From JBBQUN01 sp963717115 (GTDB taxonomy: Bacteria; Actinomycetota; Acidimicrobiia; Acidimicrobiales; SZUA-35): a DNA stretch of 64,000 nucleotides. The notes beneath the pieces were generated by a model. The model worked only from the letters and a program-made list of their open reading frames with translations, searched no databases and was not told the origin of the DNA. Location of the stretch: positions 1,222,640-1,286,639 of the forward strand of contig CAVQVO010000020.1 of the NCBI GenBank assembly GCA_963717115.1. The letters run 5' to 3'. Within the stretch, counting starts at the first letter, position 1. Every line of letters begins with the position of its first letter. Below, one piece after another: positions 19,688 through 28,318 of this stretch. A program made the position numbers and the translations under genes.

Positions 19688-20833
19688 ATGGCCACCCGCG
19701 TCACCCTCACCACCCGTCCCGATGGTTCGCTGGCCGTCGTGAAGACCCCGCTGACCGGCGATCGGGCCGACCGGGTCGCCGAGGCGGCCTGGCTCCGGCA
19801 GGCTGCCGGACGCGGGGTCGTCGAGCTGCTCGAGGCCTCATCGGCGACCCTGGTCACCGCCTGGGTCCCCGGCAACACCCTGCGCACCGGCGACCGGTCG
19901 CCCGAGGCCACCGCCGCGGTGCTGGCCACCCTCGGACGGTCGCTCGCGAACCTGCACGACGCCGGGCTGGTCCACGGAAAGCTCTCGCTCGATCACGTCA
20001 TCGTCGGCCCCGACGGCCCGGTGTTGTGCTCCCCGAGGGGTCGGGTGGTCGGATCGGCGGTCGGATCGGCGGTCGATCCGGCTCTCGACTCGCTCGGTCT
20101 CGCCCGGTGCCTCACGGCGCTGCTCGAGCGATGGGACGACCTCGACGTCAAGGTGGCGAACCGGTCGGCGTGGCAGCGGCTGGCCGAACGACTCGGCGAC
20201 GAGCACGATCCCCTACCGCTGCGGCGTGCGGCGGTCGCCTTCGATCGATTGGCAACGGCGGCCGAGCTCGTGCCCGCCGAGTCGACCGGCGACGACACCC
20301 GACCTCGACGCACGCCCTGGCGATTCGTTCCCGGGAACCGGCGCCGCCCCGGGATCGCCCTGGTCCTCGGAGCCGTGGCGCTCAGCCTTGCGGGCCTGGT
20401 CCTGGCGTCGGGCCTGGCGTCCGTCGGACCCCTCGGCAACACCGATCGGTCGGGGGCGGCTGCCCCGCCCGAGGTGGTGGTCGACGGCGATCGCTACCGG
20501 GTCGGCGAACCCGGCGACGTCGCGCTCGTCGTCGAGCGCCGCTGCCCCGGTCAGCCGCTGGTGCTGCTGCTCGACCGGGCCCGATCGACGATCTGGCGCT
20601 TCGACGACTCCTCGTTCGACGCCGACCGGTTCACCGCGATCGGCGACCCCGTCGGCCGGGTGCCGGGGGCCACCGACCTGGTCGTCGAGCCGGCCGACGA
20701 TCCCGACGGCCCGAGCTGTCCGACGATCTGGGCGATCGGTCCGGCGGGGCGGCGAGTCGTGGTCGACCCCGCCACCGGTTCCGAGACCGGCGAGCCGTCG
20801 TCGCTCCCGGGATCCGAGGAAGCCGGGGGTTGA
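19688..20833 (+). CDS. Membrane-anchored protein-kinase-like protein, probably a pseudokinase
   Basis: The first about 200 residues follow a protein kinase fold. There is a beta-3 lysine (LAVVK, Lys19), a helix-C region (EAAWLRQAAG) and a hinge-like LVTAWVPG. The catalytic loop reads HGKLSLDHV from residue 96, where active kinases have HGDLKPxN, so the catalytic Asp is Lys and the metal-binding Asn is His. The DFG position reads SPRG. A transmembrane helix follows at about 221-243 (IALVLGAVALSLAGLVLASG), then an outer domain of about 135 residues with no recognised fold. GGAG lies eight bases before the ATG. It diverges from phoH. The role may be scaffolding or sensing; that is inference. Confidence 0.7.
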   Translation: MATRVTLTTRPDGSLAVVKTPLTGDRADRVAEAAWLRQAAGRGVVELLEASSATLVTAWVPGNTLRTGDRSPEATAAVLATLGRSLANLHDAGLVHGKLSLDHVIVGPDGPVLCSPRGRVVGSAVGSAVDPALDSLGLARCLTALLERWDDLDVKVANRSAWQRLAERLGDEHDPLPLRRAAVAFDRLATAAELVPAESTGDDTRPRRTPWRFVPGNRRRPGIALVLGAVALSLAGLVLASGLASVGPLGNTDRSGAAAPPEVVVDGDRYRVGEPGDVALVVERRCPGQPLVLLLDRARSTIWRFDDSSFDADRFTAIGDPVGRVPGATDLVVEPADDPDGPSCPTIWAIGPAGRRVVVDPATGSETGEPSSLPGSEEAGG

Positions 20834-20890
20834 CGGGAGCGTCGACGACGGTTTTCGACGTCGCTCCGACGCCTCGGCCGAGTCGTTCGC

Positions 20891-21427
20891 CTAGTTCGCC
20901 GGGGCCGGTCCGGCGGCAGTGAGTCCGAGATCACTCAACCGGTCGACGGCGGCGTCGAATTCGACACCGAGGATGCAGGCCAGAGCCCGGAGGTCGTCCT
21001 GGCGAACCGTGAGCACCCGTCCGTTGAAGTCCTGGCGCTGGACCTGGATCATGCCGAGGTACCGCCCCAGCATCTCGCCCTCGGGTCCCGGGACCGAATC
21101 GAGCTGCGTGAGTTCGAGCGTGACTCCGGCCCGGCCGGTGCGGCCGGTGAGATCGACGGTGCCGGGGGTGATCCCCACCGTCGTGGCGCGGGGAAGCAGT
21201 TGGTCGACCGGCACGCTGTAGAACGTGGCCAGTCGCTCGAGGCGGGGCACCGAGATGGCTCGCTCCCCCCGCTCGTAGGCGCCGAGCACCGACGCCTTGA
21301 ACTCCTGGTCGGAGGTGGCCTCGACATCCTGGAGCGAGAGTCGCTTCTGGCGTCGGATGGCCCGGAGTCGTTCGCCGACTCGGCGCCCGTACTCGGATCC
21401 GGCCTCGTTGAAATCGTCCTCGCCCAT
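20891..21427 (-). CDS. bldD: BldD-like transcriptional regulator
   Basis: An Xre-type helix-turn-helix covers residues 12-80 (LRAIRRQKRLSLQDVEA, GAYERGERAISVPRLERLA), followed by the BldD C-terminal domain. In Streptomyces BldD this domain binds a tetramer of cyclic di-GMP through an RxD-x8-RQDD signature. Here that signature is intact: Arg131 and Asp133, then FNGRVLTV, then RQDD at 142-145. I take the ATG at 21,427 because GAGGAGA lies just ahead of it; an in-frame ATG at 21,460 would put this site inside the gene. The 178-residue length fits the family. A c-di-GMP-responsive repressor role is inferred from these residues. Confidence 0.88.
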   Translation of the reverse strand: MGEDDFNEAGSEYGRRVGERLRAIRRQKRLSLQDVEATSDQEFKASVLGAYERGERAISVPRLERLATFYSVPVDQLLPRATTVGITPGTVDLTGRTGRAGVTLELTQLDSVPGPEGEMLGRYLGMIQVQRQDFNGRVLTVRQDDLRALACILGVEFDAAVDRLSDLGLTAAGPAPAN

Positions 21428-21537
21428 GCTTCTCCTCGAACTGGGCGGATTCGCCGCCATTCACACGCAGACGACAACCTAATCGTCACACAGTGCGGCA
21501 TCAACCACCCCATGCGTTCGATGTGGGACCACGCAGG

Positions 21538-22323
21538 TCAGGGGCCCGACAGGCGGCCTCCGGCCGAGCGCCAGGCGGCCATGATCGTGGCGGCGGCCAA
21601 CGCTGCCGTCTCGGCTCGGAGCACACCACCGGGCAACGACACGGTGGGGCGTCGTTCGCGCTCGGCCGGGCCGAAGCCGCCCTCGGGTCCGATGAAGACC
21701 GACCGGACGTCCGGTCCGAGTGCCGGGCCGTCGGGGTCGGCCAGGGCCACGGCTCCCCGATCGGGAACGGGGGCGTCCGATGCCGGTTCGGGCCCGAACC
21801 GCTCGACCTCGCTCCGCCACGCCTGCTCGAGGGGCGCCGGCGACTCGATCGAGGGCAGCCACACCCGCCGACTCTGCATCGAGGCTTCCCGGGCGATCCG
21901 ACCGAGGCGCTCGTGCTGCTTGGCCCAGCGGGCGGCGTCCCAACGCACGACCGACCGTTCGGTCGTGACCACGAGGATGCGATCGATGCCGAGTTCGGTC
22001 AGCTTCTGCACCGTCCAGTCCGGCCGGTCACCCTTCACCGGCGCGAAGCCGACCGACAGGGTCCAGGGCGGCGTCGGGTCGACGTGGATCGGGCCCTGCG
22101 GTTCGGGCCGGCGGGCGAACGCAGCCACCCGCCACCGTCCGTACCCGTCGCCGATGGTGACCGCTGTGCCGTCGGCGATCCGCAACACCCGCGACAGATG
22201 ATGGTGGTCGTCGGGGTCGAGCTCGGGGTCGTCGAGGTCGGCAACGAAGACCAGCGGCCGATCCCGACGATCGAGCAGCGCAGCGTTCGCCGCCGAGCGG
22301 GGGTCGGGCTCGGCTCGGGGCAT
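21538..22323 (-). CDS. rsmE: 16S rRNA (uracil1498-N3)-methyltransferase RsmE
   Basis: SPOUT methyltransferase that modifies U1498 of 16S rRNA. An N-terminal PUA-like part (HHHLSRVLRIADGTAVTIGDG) is followed by the knotted domain with KLTELGIDRILVVTTERSVV, the FIGPEGGFG cofactor loop and the C-terminal LPGGVLRAETAALAA motif. Length from the ATG at 22,323 is 261 residues, slightly above the norm. It follows dnaJ at a few bases, the usual dnaJ-rsmE order. Confidence 0.94.
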   Translation of the reverse strand: MPRAEPDPRSAANAALLDRRDRPLVFVADLDDPELDPDDHHHLSRVLRIADGTAVTIGDGYGRWRVAAFARRPEPQGPIHVDPTPPWTLSVGFAPVKGDRPDWTVQKLTELGIDRILVVTTERSVVRWDAARWAKQHERLGRIAREASMQSRRVWLPSIESPAPLEQAWRSEVERFGPEPASDAPVPDRGAVALADPDGPALGPDVRSVFIGPEGGFGPAERERRPTVSLPGGVLRAETAALAAATIMAAWRSAGGRLSGP

Positions 22324-22327
22324 CGGA

Positions 22328-23429
22328 TCAGGTGAACGCCGACTTGATCTTCGAGAACAGCTTGCCGTCACTGGGCGGCTTGACGCGTTTCTCCCCGGAG
22401 TTCGGCCAGCTGACGAAGGAGCGCCGCCTGGGCGTCGTCGAGACCGACGGGGGTGTCGACCACCACCGACAGCACCACGGCACCGCGTCCACGGCCCCGG
22501 AGGCGGGGGACGCCGTGCTCACGGATCACGAAGGTCTGGCCCGTGGTGGTCCCGGCGGGCACCTCGACCTCGACCGGCCCGTCGATCGTGTCGAACGAGA
22601 TCGTCGCCCCGAGTGCGGCCTGCGTCGCCGCGACGTGCAGTTCGGCATGCAGATCGTCGCCGTCGCGGGTGAAGACGGGATGGCGGGCCACCCGGACCTC
22701 GACGTAGAGGTCGCCGCTCGCCCCGCCCCGGGGGCCGACGGCGCCGCGGCCCGAGAGCCGCAGGGTGGTGCCGTGGGCGACGCCCGCCGGGATGTCGACG
22801 GTGTAGGTCTGTTCCTTGACCTGGCGGCCCTCGCCGTTGCAGCTGTGGCAGGTCTCCGACACCACGCGACCCTCGCCGGCGCACCGGGGGCATGCCGAGG
22901 TGGTGACCATCTGGCCGAGGATCGACTGGCGGACCTGACGGACCTGCCCCGTCCCGGCGCACTGCAGGCACTGGTTGACCTCGGCGCCGGGCGCGGCGCC
23001 GGTGGCGTCGCAGGTCTCGCAGGCGATGGCCGTGGTGACCGTGACCGCCTTGGCCTTGCCCCGGACGGTGTCTTCGAGGGTGAGCTCGGCGACGACCTGG
23101 AGATCGGCGCCGCGGGTGTTGGTGGCGCGTCCACCACCCCCGCCGCCCATGTTGAAGAACGCATCGAAGATGTCGCCGAATCCGCCGCCACCGAACGGGT
23201 CGCCACCACCGGGTCCGTTTGCCGACCCGAACCGGTCGTAGTTCGAGCGCTTGTCGGGGTCGCTCAGCACCTCGTAGGCCTCGGCCACCTGCTTGAACTT
23301 CGCCTCGGCGGCGGCGTTGCCGGGATTGGCGTCGGGGTGCAGTTCCCGGGCGAGCTTGCGGTACGCCTTCTTGATGTCGTCTTGCGATGCCCGGCGATCG
23401 ACGCCGAGCAGATCGTAGAAATCAGCCAT
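22328..23429 (-). CDS. dnaJ: Chaperone DnaJ (one frameshift at the 3' end)
   Basis: Hsp40 co-chaperone for DnaK. The J domain has the HPD motif (KLARELHPDANPG). A Gly-rich region follows (GGGDPFGGGGFGD), then the cysteine-rich domain with four CxxC motifs (CETC, CLQC, CPRC, CHSC) and the C-terminal substrate-binding domain. The open frame ends at 22,368 after RGETRQAAQ. A one-base shift in a GGGG run at about 22,397 instead gives GEKRVKPPSDGKLFSKIKSAF and a stop at 22,328, which matches the usual DnaJ ending. It is preceded by hrcA at nine bases. Confidence 0.95.
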
Positions 23430-23438
23430 TCTTGGCGG

Positions 23439-24434
23439 TCACCCTTCGCTGAGGCGGAGCCCGAGTTGGCGGGACACCACGGCCACGGTGGCCATTGCCT
23501 GCGGATAGTTCATTCGGGTCGGACCGAGCACGGCGATCGACCCTGCTCGCTCACCGTCGATCTCGTAGGGCGAGACCACGACGCTGCACTCACCCAGTCG
23601 ATCCTCGCCCGTCTCGGTGCCGATTGCGACCTGCAGGCCGCGATCGAGCATGCCGCTCATGACGTTGACCACGACCAACTGCTGCTCGAGGATGGTCAGC
23701 ACCTTGCGCACCGATTCGATGGCCTCGAACTCGCCGGCGACCTTCGACGTCCCGTTGACGTAGACCCGGTCGGCGTCGTGACTGCGCGAGATGATCGAGG
23801 CGAACATGGTGGCGGCGAGCGCATCGAGGGTCGGCACCCCGATCGGCGCCGGTTCCTGGGCGTGGGCCAGGGAACGATCGAGCACGGCCGACGCCAGGGC
23901 CTGCTGGATCCGGCCGAGGGCGGCATCGTCGAGGTCATCGGCGAGCTCGACGGTGTGTTTGTCGATGGTCCCGTTGCTCATCACCACGACCACGAGCACC
24001 ACGCGGGGCGTGAGACCGACGATCTGGAGGGAACGGACGGTGACCGCATCGACGGTGTGGTCGACCACCACGGCCGCATAGCGGGTGAGGTCGCTCAACA
24101 GCGAGGCGGTGTCTCGCATCATGTGTTCGATCTCGCCCCGGACCTGGTTGAAGAAGCTGGCGATCTGATGGCGCTCGGGCGAACGGAGTTCGATCTCGCC
24201 GGCGGTGTCGACGAAGTGGCGATAGCCCTTCTCGGTGGGGATACGGCCGGCGCTGGTGTGGGGTTGGGCCAGGTAGCCGGCCTGTTCGAGCGCCGCCATC
24301 TCGTTGCGGATGGTGGCCGCGGAGACGTTGAGCGAGGTCGAGGCCATGACCGATCCCGACCCGACGGGCTGGGCGGTCTCGATGTATTCCGAGACGATGG
24401 CGGTGAGGATTGCGGCCTTGCGTGCGTCGAGCAT
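23439..24434 (-). CDS. hrcA: Heat-inducible transcription repressor HrcA
   Basis: HrcA represses class I heat-shock genes by binding CIRCE. The winged-helix N-terminus (MLDARKAAILTAIVSEYIE, then SAATIRNEMAALEQAGYL and QPHTSAGRIPTEKGYRHFVD) and the GAF-like C-terminal part match the family. The ATG at 24,434 gives the typical start and 331 residues; the frame is open upstream, but that stretch has no family similarity. No CIRCE inverted repeat was seen upstream, so autoregulation is not evident here. Confidence 0.95.
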   Translation of the reverse strand: MLDARKAAILTAIVSEYIETAQPVGSGSVMASTSLNVSAATIRNEMAALEQAGYLAQPHTSAGRIPTEKGYRHFVDTAGEIELRSPERHQIASFFNQVRGEIEHMMRDTASLLSDLTRYAAVVVDHTVDAVTVRSLQIVGLTPRVVLVVVVMSNGTIDKHTVELADDLDDAALGRIQQALASAVLDRSLAHAQEPAPIGVPTLDALAATMFASIISRSHDADRVYVNGTSKVAGEFEAIESVRKVLTILEQQLVVVNVMSGMLDRGLQVAIGTETGEDRLGECSVVVSPYEIDGERAGSIAVLGPTRMNYPQAMATVAVVSRQLGLRLSEG

Positions 24435-24533
24435 GTGATCGTGCCGATGGTCGGAGGCGAAGCGGTGGGAGCGAGCGGTGGGGGGTGACACGGACGTGGC
24501 CAGACCGGCCCCGTCGCGCGGACCCGGTCCATT

Positions 24534-25898
24534 CTAGTCCCAGGTCGACTTGAGCCTGTCATAGCGGGCCAGCGACTCGATCCGCTCGGCGCCGTGCTCG
24601 ACGATCGGGGCGGGGTACGCAGCCGGGCGTCGCAGGCCGGCGGTCCACGGCTCGTGGACCTCGGAGTCGTCGAGTTCGGCCAGTTCGGGGACGTGGCGGC
24701 GCAGGTAGGTGCCGGTGGGATCGAACTTCTTGCTCTGCCCGATCGGGTTGAACACCCGGAAGTAGGGGGAAGCGTCGGTGCCGGTTCCGGCGACCCACTG
24801 CCACCCGTGCTGGTTGGAGGCGAGGTCGCCGTCGACGAGGTGGGCCATGAAGTGGCGGGCACCCCAGGTCCAGTCGATGTGCAGGTCCTTGACGAGGAAG
24901 CTGGCAACGATCATGCGTACCCGGTTGTGCATCCAGCCCTCGGCGAGGAGCTGACGCATCCCGGCGTCGACGATGGGGTAGCCGGTACGGCCGGCGCACC
25001 ACGCCTCGAAGCGTTCGACGGCCCGATCGTCGGTGTCGACCTCCATGCCCGCCATCTTGGGGACGTAGGCGTTTCGGGCCGACTCCGGGCGCTGGAACAG
25101 GACGTCGGCGTAGAACTCCCGCCAGGCCAGTTCCTTGCGGAACACGTCCTCACCCTTGGTGTGTCCGAGACGGTCGAGGATCTGGCGGGGGTGCAGGATG
25201 CCCCACTTGAGGTAGGGGCTGAGCCGGCTGGTGCCGTCGACGCCGGGACGGTTCCGCTCGTCGGCGTAATCGGCGACCGGACCATCGAGGAAGGCGTCGA
25301 GCCGGTCCCAGGCCGCCTCTTCACTCGCCGGCGGGAGGTGGGCGTCGACGTCGGGGGCGTCGGCGATCGGCTCGGACGTCACACCGCTGACCCAGTCGAC
25401 GTCGACCCGGCCGAGCGGTTCGGGCCAACCGATCGATTCCCAGGCCCGCGAGAAGGGCGTGAACACCTTGTAGGGGGTGCCCGATCCGGTCTTGACGGTG
25501 CCGGGGGCGACGGCGTAGTTGGCGTCTCGGTAGTGCACCGAGACCCCGGCCGCCGACAGGGTCTCGCCGACGATGTCGTCGCGTCGGCGTCCGTACGGGG
25601 CGAAGTCGTCGGTGGCGTAGACGGCTCGGGCGCCGGTCTCGGCGGCGAGGCCGGCCAGCACGTCGGCCGGGGCGCCGGACCGGACCACCAGGTTGCCGCC
25701 CATCGAGCGGTCGAGATGCTGCAGGGCATCAGCCAGGAACGCGAGGCGCGGGGCACCCGAAGGGGCACGCAGAGCCTCGTCGTTGACGAAGACCCCGATC
25801 ACCGGTCCGGCTGCGGCGGCCTCGGCCAGGGCTCGCTGATCGGCGAGACGCAGGTCGCGGCGGAACCAGAAGATCGCTGCGGGAGCCGTGTCAGTCAT
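24534..25898 (-). CDS. phrB: Deoxyribodipyrimidine photolyase
   Basis: Light-dependent repair enzyme that splits UV-induced pyrimidine dimers using FADH-. The N-terminal antenna-type Rossmann domain begins FWFRRDLRLADQRALAEA. The FAD-binding helical domain shows SRLSPYLKWGILHPRQ, ELAWREFYADVLFQRP, TGYPIVDAGMRQL, the GWMHNRVRMIVASFLVKDL segment and a Trp-rich DWTWGARHFMAHLVDGD stretch before the end. At 454 residues it is a full-length class I enzyme. It is separated from lepA by nine bases and from hrcA by about 100 bases. Confidence 0.94.
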   Translation of the reverse strand: MTDTAPAAIFWFRRDLRLADQRALAEAAAAGPVIGVFVNDEALRAPSGAPRLAFLADALQHLDRSMGGNLVVRSGAPADVLAGLAAETGARAVYATDDFAPYGRRRDDIVGETLSAAGVSVHYRDANYAVAPGTVKTGSGTPYKVFTPFSRAWESIGWPEPLGRVDVDWVSGVTSEPIADAPDVDAHLPPASEEAAWDRLDAFLDGPVADYADERNRPGVDGTSRLSPYLKWGILHPRQILDRLGHTKGEDVFRKELAWREFYADVLFQRPESARNAYVPKMAGMEVDTDDRAVERFEAWCAGRTGYPIVDAGMRQLLAEGWMHNRVRMIVASFLVKDLHIDWTWGARHFMAHLVDGDLASNQHGWQWVAGTGTDASPYFRVFNPIGQSKKFDPTGTYLRRHVPELAELDDSEVHEPWTAGLRRPAAYPAPIVEHGAERIESLARYDRLKSTWD

Positions 25899-25907
25899 CG
25901 AGCCGTG

Positions 25908-27692
25908 TCAGTCATCGAGCCGGAGGGCCCGGATGAAGGTGTCGGGCGGGATCTCGACCCGGCCGATCGCCTTCATTCGCTTCTTGCCCTCCTTCTGCTT
26001 GTTGAGCAGCTTGTTCTTGCGGGTCACGTCGCCGCCGTAGAGCTTGGCCGTGACGTCCTTGCGGTAGGCCTTGACCGTCTCGCGGGCGATGATCCGGCCG
26101 CCGATGGCGGCCTGGATCGGCACGTCGAACTGCTGGCGGGGAATGATCTCCTTCAGCTTCTCGGCCGTGCGACGGCCGTATTCGTAGGCCGAATCGCGGT
26201 GGACGATGGTCGAGAACGCGTCGACCTGTTCACCGTTGAACAGGATGTCGACCCGGACGAGATCGCCGGGCTCGTAGCCGACGGCCTCGTAGTCGAGGCT
26301 GGCGTAGCCCTGGGTGCGGCTCTTGAGCTGGTCGAAGAAGTCGATCACGACCTCGGCCAGGGGCAGGGTGTAGACGAGTTCGAGTCGCTCGGGCGAGAGG
26401 TACTCCATGCGTTCCATCCGGCCCCGCCGCTTCTGACACAGCTCCATCAGGGTGCCGGTGTAGGTCGACGGGGTGATCATCGAGGCTCGCAGATACGGCT
26501 CGTCGATCTTGCGCCAGTCACCCGACGGCGGGAGCATCGACGGGTTGTCGATCACCCGCTCTTCCCCGTCGAGCATCGTGATCTGGTACGACACCGACGG
26601 TGACGTGGCGATCAGGTTGAGGTCGAACTCGCGCTCGAGCCGTTCCCGGACGATCTCCATGTGCAGCAGTCCGAGGAAGCCGCAGCGGAACCCGAACCCG
26701 AGCGCGGTGGAGGTCTCGGGTTCGAACGTGAACGAGCCGTCGTCGAGCCGGAGCTTGTCGAGGGCGTCGCGGAAGTTGTCGTAGTCGTCGCCGTCGACGG
26801 GATAGAGCCCGCAGAACACCATGGGCTGGGGCTCGCGGTAGCCCTCGAGGGGCGCCGCGGCCCCGGCGTGGAACGTGGTGATGGTCTCACCGGATCGGGC
26901 TTCGCGGACGTCCTTGATCCCGGCGATCAGGTAGCCGACCTCGCCCGGACCGAGTTCCTTCACCGGAGTGCTGACCGGCAGTCGGACCCCGACCTCGTCG
27001 GCGTCGTAGGTGGCTCCGGCCTGCATGAACCGCAGCTTCTCGCCGGTTCGCAGGGTGCCGTTGACCACGCGGACGCTGGAGACGACCCCGCGGTAGGTGT
27101 CGAAGTGCGAGTCGAAGATGAGGGCCTGGAGCGGTTCGTCGGCGTCGCCTTCGGGCGGGGGGATCCGCTCGACGATGGCGTCGAGCAGTTCGGGAACGCC
27201 CTCGCCGGTCTTGGCCGACATCCGCAGGATGTCTTCGGCCGGGAAGCCCAGGATCTTCTCGATCTCGGCGGCGTAGCGTTCGGGTTCGGCGGCCGGCAGA
27301 TCGATCTTGTTGAGCACCGGGACGATCTCGAGGTCGTTGTCGATGGCCAGGTAGGTGTTGGCCAGGGTCTGGGCCTCGATCCCTTGTGCGGCGTCGATCA
27401 CGAGGATCACGCCCTCGCAGGCCACCAGCGATCGGCTGACCTCGTAGCCGAAGTCGACGTGGCCGGGGGTGTCGATCAGGTTGATGACGTAGTCGCCGTA
27501 CTTGAGGCGGACGCTCTGCAGCTTGATCGTGATCCCACGCTCGCGTTCGATGTCCATCGAGTCGAGGTACTGCGCTCGCATGTCTCGGGCCTCGACCGCC
27601 CCGCACAGTTCGAGCAGGCGGTCGGCGAGGGTCGACTTGCCGTGATCGATGTGCGCGATGATGGCGATGTTGCGGATTTTCGAGCGCTCCAT
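25908..27692 (-). CDS. lepA: Elongation factor 4 (LepA)
   Basis: Ribosome-associated GTPase linked to back-translocation or 30S assembly. Motifs are G1 AHIDHGKST, G2 with RGITIK, G3 DTPGHVD, and G4 NKIDLP. The LepA-specific C-terminal domain contains YGGDVTRKNKLLNKQKEGKKRMK, which is diagnostic. The ATG at 27,692 gives 594 residues, the usual size; the open frame upstream is not supported. The order lepA with rpsT, holA, comEC and comEA nearby is typical of actinobacteria. Confidence 0.97.
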   Translation of the reverse strand: MERSKIRNIAIIAHIDHGKSTLADRLLELCGAVEARDMRAQYLDSMDIERERGITIKLQSVRLKYGDYVINLIDTPGHVDFGYEVSRSLVACEGVILVIDAAQGIEAQTLANTYLAIDNDLEIVPVLNKIDLPAAEPERYAAEIEKILGFPAEDILRMSAKTGEGVPELLDAIVERIPPPEGDADEPLQALIFDSHFDTYRGVVSSVRVVNGTLRTGEKLRFMQAGATYDADEVGVRLPVSTPVKELGPGEVGYLIAGIKDVREARSGETITTFHAGAAAPLEGYREPQPMVFCGLYPVDGDDYDNFRDALDKLRLDDGSFTFEPETSTALGFGFRCGFLGLLHMEIVRERLEREFDLNLIATSPSVSYQITMLDGEERVIDNPSMLPPSGDWRKIDEPYLRASMITPSTYTGTLMELCQKRRGRMERMEYLSPERLELVYTLPLAEVVIDFFDQLKSRTQGYASLDYEAVGYEPGDLVRVDILFNGEQVDAFSTIVHRDSAYEYGRRTAEKLKEIIPRQQFDVPIQAAIGGRIIARETVKAYRKDVTAKLYGGDVTRKNKLLNKQKEGKKRMKAIGRVEIPPDTFIRALRLDD

Positions 27693-27809
27693 GATGGGGA
27701 GAAACGGTATCCGTTGGCGGGCCGTCTCGGATTGCCGTCGTGCGCTCGTCGGATTCGATGCCGCCGCCGCTAACATCGTCGGGTCCGACGTACGTGTCAG
27801 AGGTATTCC

Positions 27810-28073
27810 GTGGCCAACATCAAGAGCCAGATCAAGCGCAACGCACAGAACGAGAAGCGACGCCTTCGCAATCGTGCCGTTCGTGCCGAACTGCGCACCC
27901 GTGAGAAGTCGGCGGCTGCGGCCGTCGGCACCGAGAACGAGGCCGAGGCCCTGCGCCTGGCGATCAAGAAGATCGACAAGGCCGCCGCCAAGGGTGTGGT
28001 GCACAAGAACGCCGCCGCTCGCAAGAAGAGCCGCCTCATCGCCCGCCTTCGGGCCACCGCCGACGAGGCCTGA
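27810..28073 (+). CDS. rpsT: 30S ribosomal protein S20
   Basis: Small ribosomal protein of 87 residues that binds 16S rRNA. It starts MANIKSQIKRNAQNEKRRLR, as S20 proteins do, and is rich in Lys, Arg and Ala. The GTG at 27,810 is the start. It diverges from lepA across a 117-base gap that should hold both promoters, and is followed by a strong stem-loop. Confidence 0.96.
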   Translation: MANIKSQIKRNAQNEKRRLRNRAVRAELRTREKSAAAAVGTENEAEALRLAIKKIDKAAAKGVVHKNAAARKKSRLIARLRATADEA

Positions 28074-28127
28074 TCGACCGATCCTCGGTCGGCACACACT
28101 GGCCGACCCAACCCTGATTCCCGCCGA

Positions 28128-28151
28128 CGGGGAGCCTCTCGAGGCTCCCCG
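28128..28151 (+). terminator. Stem-loop terminator of rpsT
   Basis: Perfect 11-bp inverted repeat: CGGGGAGCCTC at 28,128-28,138 and GAGGCTCCCCG at 28,141-28,151. A short tract containing TTTT follows a few bases later. It lies 55 bases after the rpsT stop. The remaining stretch up to 28,318 contains short GGGGGCTCCGT-type repeats but no gene signal. Confidence 0.85.
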
Positions 28152-28318
28152 TTCGCCGTTTTCCCCCGCCCGCACACCCCACCCGAACCGTGGGGGCTCC
28201 GTCCAAAACCGAACTTCCGAGGGGGCTCCGTACGCCGGACCGTACGCAGGCTCCTCGGTTGTCGGGGAACGGACGGTGACTCCACGGTTGCGTGGGTGGA
28301 ATGGGGCGGGGCCGGCGG

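Noticed and set aside
24435..24540. CIRCE operator upstream of hrcA
   Set aside because: I looked for TTAGCACTC with its inverted partner and found nothing close on either strand.
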